From Helicoverpa zea (lineage: Eukaryota; Arthropoda; Insecta; Lepidoptera; Noctuidae), in NCBI RefSeq assembly GCF_022581195.2, contig NC_061469.1:2232001-2296000 (forward strand): DNA of 64,000 nt, in the 5' to 3' direction. How positions within the stretch are numbered: the first letter of the stretch is position 1; each line of letters begins with the position of its first letter. Positions 9,956 to 23,600 of this stretch are shown here, in pieces. Both the position numbers and the translations under genes were made by a program. The notes below the pieces were generated by a model. The model was given only the letters and a program-made list of their open reading frames with translations, had not been told where the DNA came from and ran no database searches.

Positions 9956-12900
9956 AACTATAATTTTGTGATTTCTTTATTAAATATTTCATGTTAGAAA
10001 TTAACTAACGATCGAATTTCATAATGTTAAAATAAAAAAAGTTATAATAAAGATTAAATCTAAAAAATACTGCTCTCGGACTATGCAAACATAAAGTATA
10101 CATTTGCTGCCCTAACTGACAAATCGTCAAAGTAAACTGGTTAAACGTATAATAATTTTGCACTCAAATGATCACAACGTAAAATGATGAACATTTCACA
10201 AAATACAGGAATATAAAACGTTCATTAAAACTAAACATAATATACTATTTGTCTAAAAACTATCCGGCCGTAAAATCTTATATTATTTTACGACAAATTG
10301 TAATTGGATACATGTTTTTGTTACGGGGCTGGTACTACACACAGCACAACTTGCATGATATTTTCATATTATTTTTAAGTTTAAAAGGATTAATTAAATT
10401 AGACAACGTCAATATCGCTCCGATTTCGATGGAATATAATTTCACCTGGAGTTTCAGTTCCTATTTAAACTGCAACTTTTTGTAAAGTATGCAAATTATT
10501 ATTGTGATTCTGTGATGTTTTGAGAAAGATGAACCATATCGAAGTCAGATCAACATGAACACTGTCATATATACGTATGCTGGTGGTAGAACTAAGATCT
10601 AAAATTGCTGCCAAATAGCTGCTAAAAATTGAACTTCTGAACACATTCAAGAGTTTGGTGGTTACTGAAAATGCAGAGATATTCTCAAAATGCATTATGT
10701 GTAGACATATCGTTACAAATGTGTGCTACGTGTAGTGTAGGACAAAAAAATACTCGATTATCTAGGCAGAAGCAAATTATATCAATATTGAGGAAGTGTT
10801 TTAAAAATAATCATAACCTAGATCAACATAGAATAATTTTAGCATCATAGACAAATAGAATTGGGGGTTTATCATGAGTACTAAATGTAGGTACTTTCCC
10901 AAAATTAGGACTCATGTCAAACCACCAGATTTAAAAAGAATTGCATTATCGTTGATAATAAATAATTTTTAGACATTGTATACTTGTAAAACAATAGGAT
11001 TTCTTCAAAATATTCGTATAAATCAATAATTTTGTAACATATCGCACCAATACAAAATAAATATAAATGCAATCAATGCTCTCGATCCAACGTCCGATTA
11101 TAACCATCATATTGCCAAAAGTAAACCGGACAATATCTACATGTATTTGCTTGAATACGTCTTGCCTTCATCTGAACTCCAACACTTGATAACTCTTTCT
11201 TGTTGGAGAAAATAAAATATATTTACCCTACTTATGACTTATCAAGCAAAAGGTGGGCAATATTTGATCAGATTTTTTTTTTTTTTTAATATGCTATGGT
11301 ATGGTCAATATAAAAGACAATATAGCTGCCCTAGACCATAGAGATATCGATTCATGACAAACATTTGACTACAATCACAATTTTTACCACACAATGATTC
11401 GAATTTCTTATTGCTTTTCTTTCCCAACAGCAAATACATGTAGATATTATCCGTCACACCTCGAAGGGAACACATGAAACTTAACGACAACGGGCCAAAA
11501 GGCGCTTGTAAAACACAACTAAACACAGCTTACAATATGTGACATACAGGAGTAAATGATTATTACCGTTTCAACTTATCTTAGTTTCGTTATAAAAATA
11601 CAGATTCCTATATTAAAATAATTCTCAATAAGCTTAGCTTGCCGCCTGAGACTCACGATTTGCCTCTTCGGGGCTGTTTCATGTCAAAATGTTCACAATT
11701 ATAATAACTGTTGTACTCGGTGGTGCCACATATCGTACTTTACGAATTGGAAATAATTCAAGCATCACGCACAGCTACGTCAAAAATGTTAAAATGCAAC
11801 AGATTTGTGGCAACAACGAGTACAACGCAACGATACACGTCAACAGAAAACGAATCCGAGCAGTCTTCCATTAAATACGTAAATCATATCGCAATTGATA
11901 CTTAAACAAATCGACTATCACTAATAGTGAATACTAAAAAAGATATACTCAGAGTTTGATCATAATATAAACTTAATTCTAAATGATTAAAGAAATATTA
12001 CGTCTCATCTACTTCATTAATTCAAGGGTTATAGTTTGTATCGATTACAAGTTAGGAACTATATCTACTTCTGTACAGATTATAAAGAAAATAATGATTA
12101 TGATTTTTCATAATAGTGAGTTTAATACTTTTATTACACCGACATTATAATGCATGTATGCAGACTTCTACATTAGTCTCTATCGAACATAACGAGGAAC
12201 TAAAACGTGTTTGTTCGAAAAATATGATATTGTAAAGTCGCCGAGACTGTTTCACAGGCCGCGGCCGACACCTGTCTTTATATTGTGGTTATATACTGCA
12301 CTATCATTATATATAGAACTACGATACGTTATCCATTGCTTTTACAGGCAAAACTATTAAAGAAATATATTGTTAATATGTCAATACAATATGTTTCTGC
12401 TAAAAATATGTAGCTTATTCGTATCACTTGTTCGTGTGGTGTTGTCGAGTTAATATTTAGAATATTAAGTTTTATATTCATCTAAGACACTACTTACTAC
12501 ATTCTAATATTCACAGAGATTGATACAGTTAAGAAATATGGAAAAGGCGACATAGCGTGTGCTTGCTACACAACGACTAACTACCAAATTATTATAGAAA
12601 ATAAACGTATAAAATAGACAGCCGACCAGATTGCTACGTTCGCACGAGCACTGCTCAAAAATATTTCGTCACGTTATGGAAGTCAGTCTCTCGGTATTAA
12701 ACAAAAATCAGATCGATCGAGAGATTTCGCGTGAAAATAAATATTGAAATACTTTTGAGGAGTGTTAAGTTGGTTCACATACCATTAGTCTTGTAGTGGG
12801 CACGATATTACATAGGCCGGAGATACCAATGGTATGTATGCCAAGAAAAACAGTGAAGGCAACGTTAAGTGCACATTATAATAAACATCGCGTATCTAAA

Positions 12901-14242
12901 TAGTGTCACCGTTACATTATTATTCAGTAAATATGCTGCCTCTATGTAGATATTCGCAAAATACACATCTATACGTAAAACTTTTGATCTGCAGTGTACT
13001 GTGTAGCTGTTTACGTGAACGCTGAAGTAGTTTATTTACTTTATTAATTTTTACTTCATTGTTTTGTAAACTTCTGTCTTTCTTCCATATTGCTGTTGTA
13101 AATTAAGCAACTTATTGCACTCATAGCCTTTCATATTGGTTTTCGTGACTTCTATAAATGATATTCCTCGCAGATCTGAATTCTGTAGTCAGAATATTTG
13201 TACTGTAAACAGTACACTGCAGCTCAACAATATTGTGACAATTAATATTTGTTCTGATAAGTATACGAGTCGTCTAATTGAGTATCACGATTAAAATTAT
13301 GTAAAGCTTATGGCATTATGGTACATTAGTCGACCAATAAAATAAATATTTCATCACCACCAATTCTAAATGCATTTTTGACAGTCACTTTGAATTCTTA
13401 GTAATTTTTTTTTCATAGTTATACATGATTATCATTGTATATAGCATTACGGTGCCTGGGAAGACATTGAGTGCATATCTTGAAGATTAATCAAATTCTA
13501 CTTATTCTTACGGCGTTTGATCGCAAAATATTGTGTTCTCATACAGGTACAAATTACCTTCGCACGATTTTTAGGGCATTGTTGGAAGTTATATTTTAAA
13601 ATAATGATTAAAAAAGTCTTATCTCGGTGTATGAGATGAGTCATGGTATTTGAGGTGCAGCGGGGGATAAATAACGATCCTGGAAATGCCAGACGCTAGT
13701 GTCAATTTTTAAGGCTCTTATAAGACACTGTCGTTATTATAAAGCTGGCCTCATACACACATTCGTAAAGAATTCACTACGGAAGCATTCTACGTCCAAT
13801 GCCCAATTTACAAACGCCCAAATACTGCATTATTTATCAATTTCTACTCCACTTCACACCACAGTGTATCATCGATCTGTGACCACTTAATCCGAAGTGA
13901 ATGCTACCACAATAATATAATACAACGTCTACCCCATATTATTCAGAAATCTTCCCAACGACACCAGAAAAAGCTGCAATTTAGAATTTCCAAATGCAGA
14001 TTACACATTAATTGCAATGAAAATTAAAATATAATAAAATAACACACAATTGTGTTCTAAAATAATAAAAATAGTATAAACCGCACATGATTCTCATCAA
14101 AATACCGCAACATATATCTAATTTGCATTGAGTCTCACTGTGAGATCGCGCAACGTATAAAGTAAACCGTACATACTCACTCTCCGCAGTAGGCTCATCC
14201 CGTGTGCCAGTAGACGGGGTAGACTAACATGGCTGCGAAATC
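9956..14242 (-). other. Long 3' UTR of the BTB gene (inferred)
   Basis: About 4.3 kb of AT-rich sequence follows the TAA at 14243-14245. It lacks the dense transposon remnants seen elsewhere and ends near a TTTATT (AATAAA on the - strand) at 9976-9981. No splice-compatible coding exon was found. The full length is inferred from the absence of transposons and the position of a good poly(A) signal; nearer signals may also be used. Confidence 0.45.
9976..9981 (-). terminator. Candidate polyadenylation signal of BTB gene
   Basis: AATAAA on the - strand, the last such hexamer before the spacer and LINE. Confidence 0.35.
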
Positions 14243-14673
14243 TTATGTGTTCTCCACCGGCCTGATGGTGCAGTCACCCACTGTCGTAATGGGTGTTATA
14301 GTGACCGACGACGGCGTAGACGACGTCACTGTAGTCTCAACAACTTGCTCAATTTTCTCCTCCTTATCTTCGTTACTCGGTGGTAGTTTGACAATCTGGC
14401 AGTCGCCGACGGTCATGATCTGCGTTTCCATGGCAACGGGGATGTTGTCTTCGGTCTCGACGCGGGAGTCATCGTCGTCGGATGAGGAGTCGGAGACGTC
14501 GATGGTGCGGTCGTGGGTGTCAGTTGGATGGTCAGTGTCGACGTTACGGTCGGGGTCGACGCTGGTCACGCCGTAGTTCCCGTATGCCAGTGGGTTGTAG
14601 ATCATTTCGGTTAAGTAGGAGAAGTCGCCGAAGGGTAGGTTGGTTGCGTTGTAGTTCTCGTTGGGTCGTCCGT
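14243..14673 (-). CDS. BTB gene exon 10 (terminal)
   Basis: The acceptor is CCTTTTCAG before 14673 and the TAA is at 14243-14245. It encodes an acidic, Ser/Asp-rich tail with two copies of a TVGDCxI motif near the end (about residues 646 and 689). Confidence 0.82.
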
Positions 14674-17600
14674 CTGAAAAGGAATTTATGATTAAATTCG
14701 ATTTGTGCTTTGTATGAGTATTATTAGTTCATGTGCATTGGTCAACATCAAAAGTAAATTGTTTTTCGATGTTCAAAATTACAATATCAGTATTTGATGT
14801 TAAATCTGGTATTTTGTGTTAAATTAACAAACTTTTCTGTTAAATACATGCATAAAAATATTTGTGCTTTGTTTAGGAAGCATGCGGAAGCGACATTCAT
14901 AGATTAGAAACTATACATATTTACCTACCTTTTTACATACTTATATTAATTATTACATAAAGTTAGTCATTAGTTTTGTTAGTCAGCATACGGACCCAAA
15001 TTCACCCACAACATAAACTTTCGTTATTCTCAAAACAACTGTGAACTTTGAGACTTACATGTGAAAATTCATAAACAGTTGTTTTAAGACAAAAATCAAT
15101 TTATGTTGTAGTAGAAAATGGGCGTTATAATGTTATTTGATTATTTTCTAAAGTATATTAGCAATACCGATTAGTACCGACGTTTTGTCCCTTTGTAGTA
15201 GTCATGCGTGAAATAACAGTGTACTAACGAAACTTGTTGATCGCGAGTCCGTACTGCATCGGTATATCCATATCCAACACACCTATGGACAGATATGCGT
15301 TAGCTAGGCTCGTGCGTTGGACCTGATCTCTGGTACTTAACGTAATTTTAAATATTTAACAGGTATAAAAGAAACAGAAATAGTCCACTCCACAGTTGAC
15401 CTAATCTCTGGTATTTAACGTAATTTTAAATATTTAATAGGTATAAAAAGAAACAGAAATAGTCCAAACTGTTTTTAATAATACAGTTGAGCTGACAACC
15501 TTAATCTTGAGTTTTGACGACAATTACTTTGTAAGGTTTTTTTTATCAAAGTTAGTAGATTTCAGCTATAGGATTCAGCAATATACCCTTATAATACCCA
15601 ATTTGGGCTAAAGAAAACCTGTATGTATTGAACATACATATTCGGTGTGTACACGTTTTAAAAGGTATTTTTATTGTTTTAAAAGAACAATAGCCGATTT
15701 AAATAAAATAAGGGACAAATATAATCGGTTTCAATGATACTTGGTGCGATGATAATAAAGAGCTTGAGAAAGGACAAATACTTATTTTTACTGATTAAAA
15801 ATAAGTGAGAGACTAGGTCCAACGCATCGTAAAAGCATAATGCATAAAGGCGACGTTGAGTGGACATTTCATTAAACATATGAATTAAAATATCAATATA
15901 TTCACATGAATACCAATAAATATTATATTGTAAGTTTGAAGTATCAGTCATTCTTTGTTTTGTGAGCGATTCCGATAAAAATGCAGAATTAAATAATAAT
16001 AAACTTTAATATTATGCAATACTGTTTCAACAAATGGATAACCTTTCGTTACGAAAAAGTAATAACTTTTATATAAATTAAAAAAATATTTATCATCATT
16101 ATATGACGACACTTTTTTGATTGTACCGATCATTATTTATTATTACGAATATATTTGAGATAGCAAAAAAAATATATTTGAGTAACAATTAAATAACATA
16201 GGCTGTCTTTTTTAAAACAATTCTTTCTATACCTCAAACTTCAATTCAAAAAACTGACGCAATTCATGTCCACTCAACACGACACACACATACATACAAA
16301 TTGCAATAAAACGCACACAGACAAACAAAATTAAACAAAAACACGTGTAAGTGACTAATATAATAACACGGCGAATACAGAATACAGTACAAAAACATTC
16401 CAGTTATGAGTCAAGACAAATTGTATGGACTTTCATAGTTAAATATTGTAATTGTGGTCTAAACATTGGTTATAAGCAAAAAATATTATCGTATGAACAA
16501 TTTTATAAATATTGCACGATTATTATTAAATTGAGGAAATGTACTGGGAATGTAACGTTTTAGTATTTATAAATCTCTGTCGTGTGACATTATGTAATAA
16601 TTCTAGTAAGATGATGCATCTACAAATTAGCTGTACTGACAAAATAACATCGCTACAGCACAGATTTTTACCAATACACCTATCATCATAATTTTTACTC
16701 CAAAACAAATATTAATGAAACACCTATGATCCACTACTTACTGGAATACCTGCTTTCTTCTATAAATTGTCCTTGCAACAAAATTTTGACCTACGGTTCC
16801 ACAGATATATGGGATATATAGCTCTTTTTAGGTAAAAAATCTATTCTTTTGTTTAAAAGGTATGATGCTCCAGAAAGTTTGTCTATGAAGTCGGTTAAAA
16901 AGAAGGCTGTTAAGATAATTCATAACACCTCACTTTCTTACCAACTTCTTCCAAAAAGGAGGAGGTTAATCTAATTTGGATTGCAGAATATGGATTGATC
17001 AATTTGGATGCCTCTATTTCTTTTTTGTTGGAAGATAAATAGTATAAAAATAAATGTAAATATGTCCGTCCTCACCTTGTCTGGGCAGCAGGTAGTTCTT
17101 GGGCGGGCGGCCGCGCTTGCGCTTGAGCAGCAGCTGCTGGCCCGACGGCGTGAGGTGGGCCACGGACGGGCCCATCACCGACCCGCTCGTCAGCACGCAG
17201 CCTTCCATGTCTGGAAGTGACGAGAATTTGTTGTAGTAAAATGTATGGTTATTATACATTTGCTTAGTATTTCCACAATTATGTTGGGGTCGGCTTCCAG
17301 TCTAATCTGGTGCATTGTACCAAAGGCGTCTGCCTATCTGACCTCTTGAACTGAGGTACCCAGGGTAATCCGATAGATACCCCTTGGTAAGACTGGTTGT
17401 TGATGTCAATACATATAAATATGTGAAATTGGTCTGTTTGCTGTATTACAATAAACGTGTTGTTCTAAGTACATAATAATATGTAGGATGGTCTGTTTCT
17501 TCCGGTTAATCTCTGTAGAGCTTTGACGGAAATTCTTCTGGTGTATACATAACACGAAGAGTGTTAGGCTACTTTTTATACAGTATTATAAATACTATAT

Positions 17601-20600
17601 TACATCTTAAATGAGGATAAATAAGCTCACTTTCATATATACAGTCTTTTATAACACACTGACAAGCATATGCATAGCAGTGGGACAATTAAAAGACTGA
17701 TGATGATATACATATCACATCTTGTAAATAACCAAGACTCACCAAGCGAAGTCTTAGGCGGGCGTCCACGCTTCTTCTTAATCTTCGGCATGAGCGGCAG
17801 CGGGGTCTTGCGGGGTCTGCCGCGGCCCCTGCGCGGGGCTTCCAGCAGATTGTCCGGATTGATCTCGTTCTTGACGGGGTCCAGCGTAGCGTTGAGCACG
17901 ACGGGGTGTGACCGCGGCGGCAGCATGACGTCCCCGCTGGGGGTGAACACGAGGTGGCCGGACTCGCGGTGCGTGGTGCGGACCATGCCTGACATTACTT
18001 CTGAGTTGCTCTCGCGTTTGAATGACGGGGCTTCCGTTGCCATGTCTACTGTTGGGTCCTCCTGTGGATCGAATAAGTAGGGGCTTAGTTTTTGATGGTA
18101 AGCGGTTAGAATACATATATGTAAAAAAACTAATTGTTTATAGATTCACCAAAAGTTGTAGGTAAAATGAAGATTTTTTAATGAGAAGGTTCGCTATCTG
18201 TTATGGACAAGAATTTGAAGGATTGCAATTCAACATATTCGTCTATTTAAAATTATATTCTTCTATCTATCATACTCAAACTTTTACATATACACAAGTA
18301 ATACAATCTTTCTATAACTATGAGGCAACTAGAGTCAATTACCTGGTTAAAACTCTCCCAGAGCCAAAACTATCAATGTATAAGTATACCAATTTTCATA
18401 AACATGTTTGATCTCAATAGCAGAGTTGCATCTCAAAACATATATTCATCTATCAGACCTCCACAAACACATTTTGGTACTCAAAATTAGTTGCAAACCG
18501 CCATTAAGTTTGACCCAACACATACCTTCTCACAGATCTTGGTGTGCACCCTGAGCTTGTCGGAGCGGGCGAAGGAGCGTCCGCAGCCGCCGCACGTGAA
18601 CGGACGCTCGCCCGTGTGCGTCAGCTTGTGCCGGCTCAGGTGGGACGAGCGCTGGAATCTGAGGAAAATACTACAATTAGGGACAGTTTTAATGATAAAA
18701 AGTCATTTATTCAAAATAGACTGAAAATCAGCACTTTTTGAAGATCAAGTAGTTTACAAAAGACAGCCCCAAAACGCCCACTCTTCACCGCTTCCTATCT
18801 GTTTTGTTTGGAAGAAGAAATGGTGGAACAGGCAACACAATACTGGCTGTATAGTTTGAAGAAACGGTTCTACACAAAGTTTCAGTAAGTCATCTGATAG
18901 AAATGCTTTCTGCCAGATAAAGGCTGGTTACACCTAATTTCTGCCAGATATTGCGCTATTGCTTATCCGAGACCTGTGACAGCTGCAAGGTTAAGCAACT
19001 CATGGCTCGGTCAGTTCTTGGATGGTTCTCATATTAAGGCGAGTCCCTTGGTGTTTCAGAAGGCACGTTATTTGTGGGTCATCTATTTTTGTAATGCTAC
19101 TTACCTCAGATCACAAACATCACAGACGTGCGGACGTCCGTCCTGCGCATCGTTGGTCGCGGAGTCTGACACCGACCCGCTGGAGTCCGTCTCCTCGTCA
19201 TCATCCAGGGTCTTGTTGCCGCCTTTTTCTGTTGGATGGTATTGGGGATTAGTTGCAAGTCGATTTTAAGTAGGGAGTGTTATTGTGATGATGTGTATAT
19301 GAAAGTAACTATAATAAATATTTGAGAAAATAATATTCTAACAAGGCAGACTACCTACATCAAGAGTGCAAAAGATTCATTAAACCAAAATGCTATGCAT
19401 AAAAAGAAACCAATTATAATTGATAACTTTGTCAATAATGTCAACTTCAAATAAATAGCTTGGGAATAACTTGAAAATATTTTTATCTTTGACTGTACAA
19501 GGTGTTTACAAAAAAATACTTATGTACTGGTAAATACATGAAGATATTTGAATAGTGTGACATACTCTTCAGTTACCCCACTCGCAACGATGAAAATGAC
19601 ATGACCAAACAAATAAAAGTAAAGTCTCGATACCTATAGAAAGCTCACCGTCAGAGTCATCCTGTTCGTTATTGGTGGGTTTCTGCAGTACTGCCAACTG
19701 CACCACTTTGATGCCGCCATGTTTGTTCTCTTCGTGCTTGTTGGTATCATTGCTGGGGGCGCCTGCAGAAAGAATTAGATTTATGAATATTCTGGGCAGT
19801 TAGCAGCAATAGCCAGTTTTCTGGACACGTTTCCGGAGGACAGTGTTGCGGAGGAATACTTCGACGCCTAATCAATTTTTGTATTTAATATTCTGGAATT
19901 CTCTTCCTTTTACAGGAGAATTTTTATGGATATCTTCGGCCTGGCTGTGCCTTATGACCGTTTCCAATATTTTAACTACCTGTTGTCTTGCTTACTAGAG
20001 ATAGAATTTTGACATGTGGCCAACCGACCAAACAAATCAACAATCAAAGTGAGTCAGACACACAGTAACGTCGATCCAATTTCTATTTTTTTGATGATGT
20101 GAATCAAATGAATATTAACTACCTAAATGGATTACCTGCAATGTAGATAATCTTAATCATATCTTCTGGTGGAAACAGCGTAGAAATGGGAAACAAGGGA
20201 TTTCCCATGCCCCTTTGTACCTTTCTAACTTTTCAAAATACCTCTTTCTAAAATTCTCGCCAACCAGTAACTAACACAACCAAAACGCCTAAACAAAACC
20301 TAACACACCCAAATAAAACAAAATCCAGCACAAGGATCATAAATCTTATTTTTTCATAGAACCACGTGTTATAACCGCTCCAACAAATAACCAGTTTTAA
20401 ACTATTATGCTCATGATATTATATCTTACATCTACAAGAAGAAAATTAATTGTGTAACGACATGAATGAATCAGGAAGCTAAGAATTGTTTAAAAACTGG
20501 TTTTTATCATTTATGTGTGTATGTATGTAGATCAGTTTAGAGATGAGGCTGTTTAATTATTTTATATAGCTGTTTAGTGTGGTTTTGCCTGCATTATTGC

Positions 20601-23600
20601 ATAGAAGAACTTTATTTTATGTACCTGGATAAAATGAAGCCTAAAACAGTGTCAAGGAACCAATTAATTTCGCCATCTGCCTAGCCTTTTCAGCTGAGTA
20701 CTAGTGTTTTACAAGGAGCGACTGCCTATCTCCAGTTACTCAGAACCTTATTTCTATTTTTTTTCTTAAATGACAACAGTATTTCCGAAAGAAAATTGTA
20801 TTTATAACACTTATCAATTAAGGTTACTTTTATTTTCTAGCGTAATTAAAGAAACTGACCGACAAATTCTTGTGAGCTTACTTTCAGACATAGTAATTCT
20901 TCAACTAATTTTGGGTCAGTTTACAACCGGATACTACTGGTATAATATTTGTCATATGGTATTTGACCTCTTCCAATTAAGCAGGGTAACATGACACCAC
21001 ATAAAAATATTAGTTATTCACACCTTCCGGCTCCCCACTACCACATAATTGCTGGTTTCACCCATCCAAAGTCTGACCGTAGCAAGCATAGCTTAACCTT
21101 GGTTGACTACATGGAAAATAAAATGACTAGCGGAGGTGCCATAACGAAAAATCGACGGACGTGGAACTATTTCCGCTCTTATAACGTTAACAAAAGCTCA
21201 AAGAACGCGAACGCCTCGTTAGTTCACTCGTAACTGTTCGTTTTGGTCATTTCCGCCGTAAGAATTTGACCTAGAGAAGGCGCCTGACCTACTTGCATTA
21301 TAAAATCTCCGATCATCTTATCTTACTCCGTGGTTGACTGCCTACTAGCGTTACTAAGCTACAGACTACAAGACTTCCTTTTCATACTCATACCTAATTC
21401 TAACCATTTAACTGAAGATGTGTCATCATCAAATTGCTTTTTATTAGCGAAATAATTTACTGAATTAAGTATTACTGACGGTCTATCATAAGGAACTCAT
21501 GCTTTGTGTATCAACGCTATAATTGACTAAATTACTTTATTAGGAAGAATGAAAATGGCTGCCAATAGTAATCATTAGTGTTTTACAGGCATATAAAGTT
21601 TTTTTGGAACTTTAAAACGAAAGTGGAGAAAAAAAACATTAACAAAAAAACCTGTATTTGTTTTATTTTGCATTTATCTTACGAGGATATTCACATTAAC
21701 ATACGAAACAAGTTATAAAAAAAAAAAACAACATTTTATATAGTTACTATATGTATACATACCTACTTTAAATCAAGTCAGAACGAAAGCAGACAAAGGA
21801 CACATTTTTTAACATAAACTTTTTTCTTATAAAACCTCTTTTGCAATTTCCTCGACTTGTTCACGTTATTTTTTTAATGTCATTTTAATGGCTGCGTTTA
21901 AAATTACCCGTTCCAATTTTAAAAGTTTATACAGAATTGCAATATTTATCTTCCCGCGCAATTTGTAAGAAGGATACAGATTGTTATGACGTGTATTGTT
22001 AATGGCCTGACTATTTATTTCTAGTAGCATAATTATATTAATTTAGAAGACAGACAGCCGCGTTCTGTTCTAGAACGTCTTTTTCCTAACTTACTTCGCT
22101 ACTACTTACACTACTACTTTAATTTATTTTTCTATCTAAAAACAATCATGCACCTAGTTCGCTAGTCTGGATTTTTACCGTGTTGATAAATTTGGGCCTA
22201 AACATTAAGAACTGAAAATTAATATAACCTTTAAGACCAGTACACTAGTTTTTTCAAATTAAAGTTATTTTTAAGACCGCACTAACTAGACCGTCCAAGT
22301 AATTTTCATAGGAAATTAATCAAACAGAACTTCAAGTCATTATTATTTCGAAAAGATAAAAACTTCCTTTGTTTGTCTCAGTGCGTTCACACGGAGCGAA
22401 CATTTTTTATTGTCTATTTTATACCAACTAAATATTATAATATTACATTTGCAACGACGGGTTTTACAAAGTGATTCATACGTAAAAAAATAGACTAGAA
22501 GATTTTGATAAAGGTAACTAAAACGTTTAAATATTGCTATTAAAAATGATTCATTTGTCTAACAAAAACGGTTCACACAACTTTATGTTCAGATGGATGG
22601 ATTGTGTGAAAGTCGACATGGCTAGAAATAATGTTACTTGCGAGATGACGGCAGACAGAAGAGTATGGAAGAAGAAAACATGCTGCGCCAATCCCCAAAT
22701 GAAAAAATTGGGATAAAGGATTATGACAACTTTATATTTCTGTACCGAATGATAACGGTAGAAATCCACCAAATATGCGAGTGAGGCCGTGTTATGAAGT
22801 AGTATATAAAATAATGAAGGTATGTAAATGCGAACAATGGTAGAGTAAAACAAATAAACATATACCACAATGGTTTATAACAGTGTAGCCCCGTGATTGT
22901 GCAAAATGTTGTGAAAGGAAATTATACTAAATTATTGTCTTGCCAGCGATCTATTGTCGGGTTTCTTACTACTTATACAATATCGGCCGATGGCTCGGTT
23001 TGATATCAAAACTTTTTTGTTAAAAGCATATTTTATTCTGGTCTATGGACAGTGAAATATTTTTAATCTAGATTATATTCAGCCAGTTCCTGTTTTACTT
23101 TGGTTTGATGGATGCGAAAAAGTATTTATATGAAATTGTATTTATTTTAGATGTCTTTGAAAGACCTACATAACCAATCAATGGAGACTTTGATAAACGA
23201 ATACAATTCATTCACTAAATAAGTAGAAACATTCAAAGATAATTTAGAACGTTATGCATGTGCTTAGGTTTTTATTGTATATTGTAAATATATTAATATA
23301 TTCACGTTAACGGTATGCTAATGTCCTCATTTGGTTTAATTTCTTATCGGAACTTCGCAATGTGAGCCTACATCGGAATAAAATAATGTCAATAAATAAT
23401 TTACGACCTTTTTTGCGTTGCCAATTTAATCTTCAAAGTTATCGTAATTAAAAAAAAACACTCAAGGTTAAGCTATGGGATGTGGTAAAGGAAGTGGTAT
23501 AATAAATAATAATTAAAAAAATAAAATACAATTGAATAAAAAATATATAAAACATGAAATAATCTAGTCGACAGAACCGGTTATTTTAATGATTAAGATA

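Larger units (their letters stand above)
14674..17075 (-). other. BTB gene intron 9
   Basis: A 2.4 kb AT-rich intron. It holds a family A MITE (14992-15124) and a two-copy 79-bp tandem repeat (15317-15470). Nothing else is recognised. Confidence 0.7.

Noticed and set aside
17670..18116. Two further open frames of over 100 codons across the AT-hook exon
   Set aside because: Shadows of exon 8; neither has splice-compatible phase or recognisable domains.
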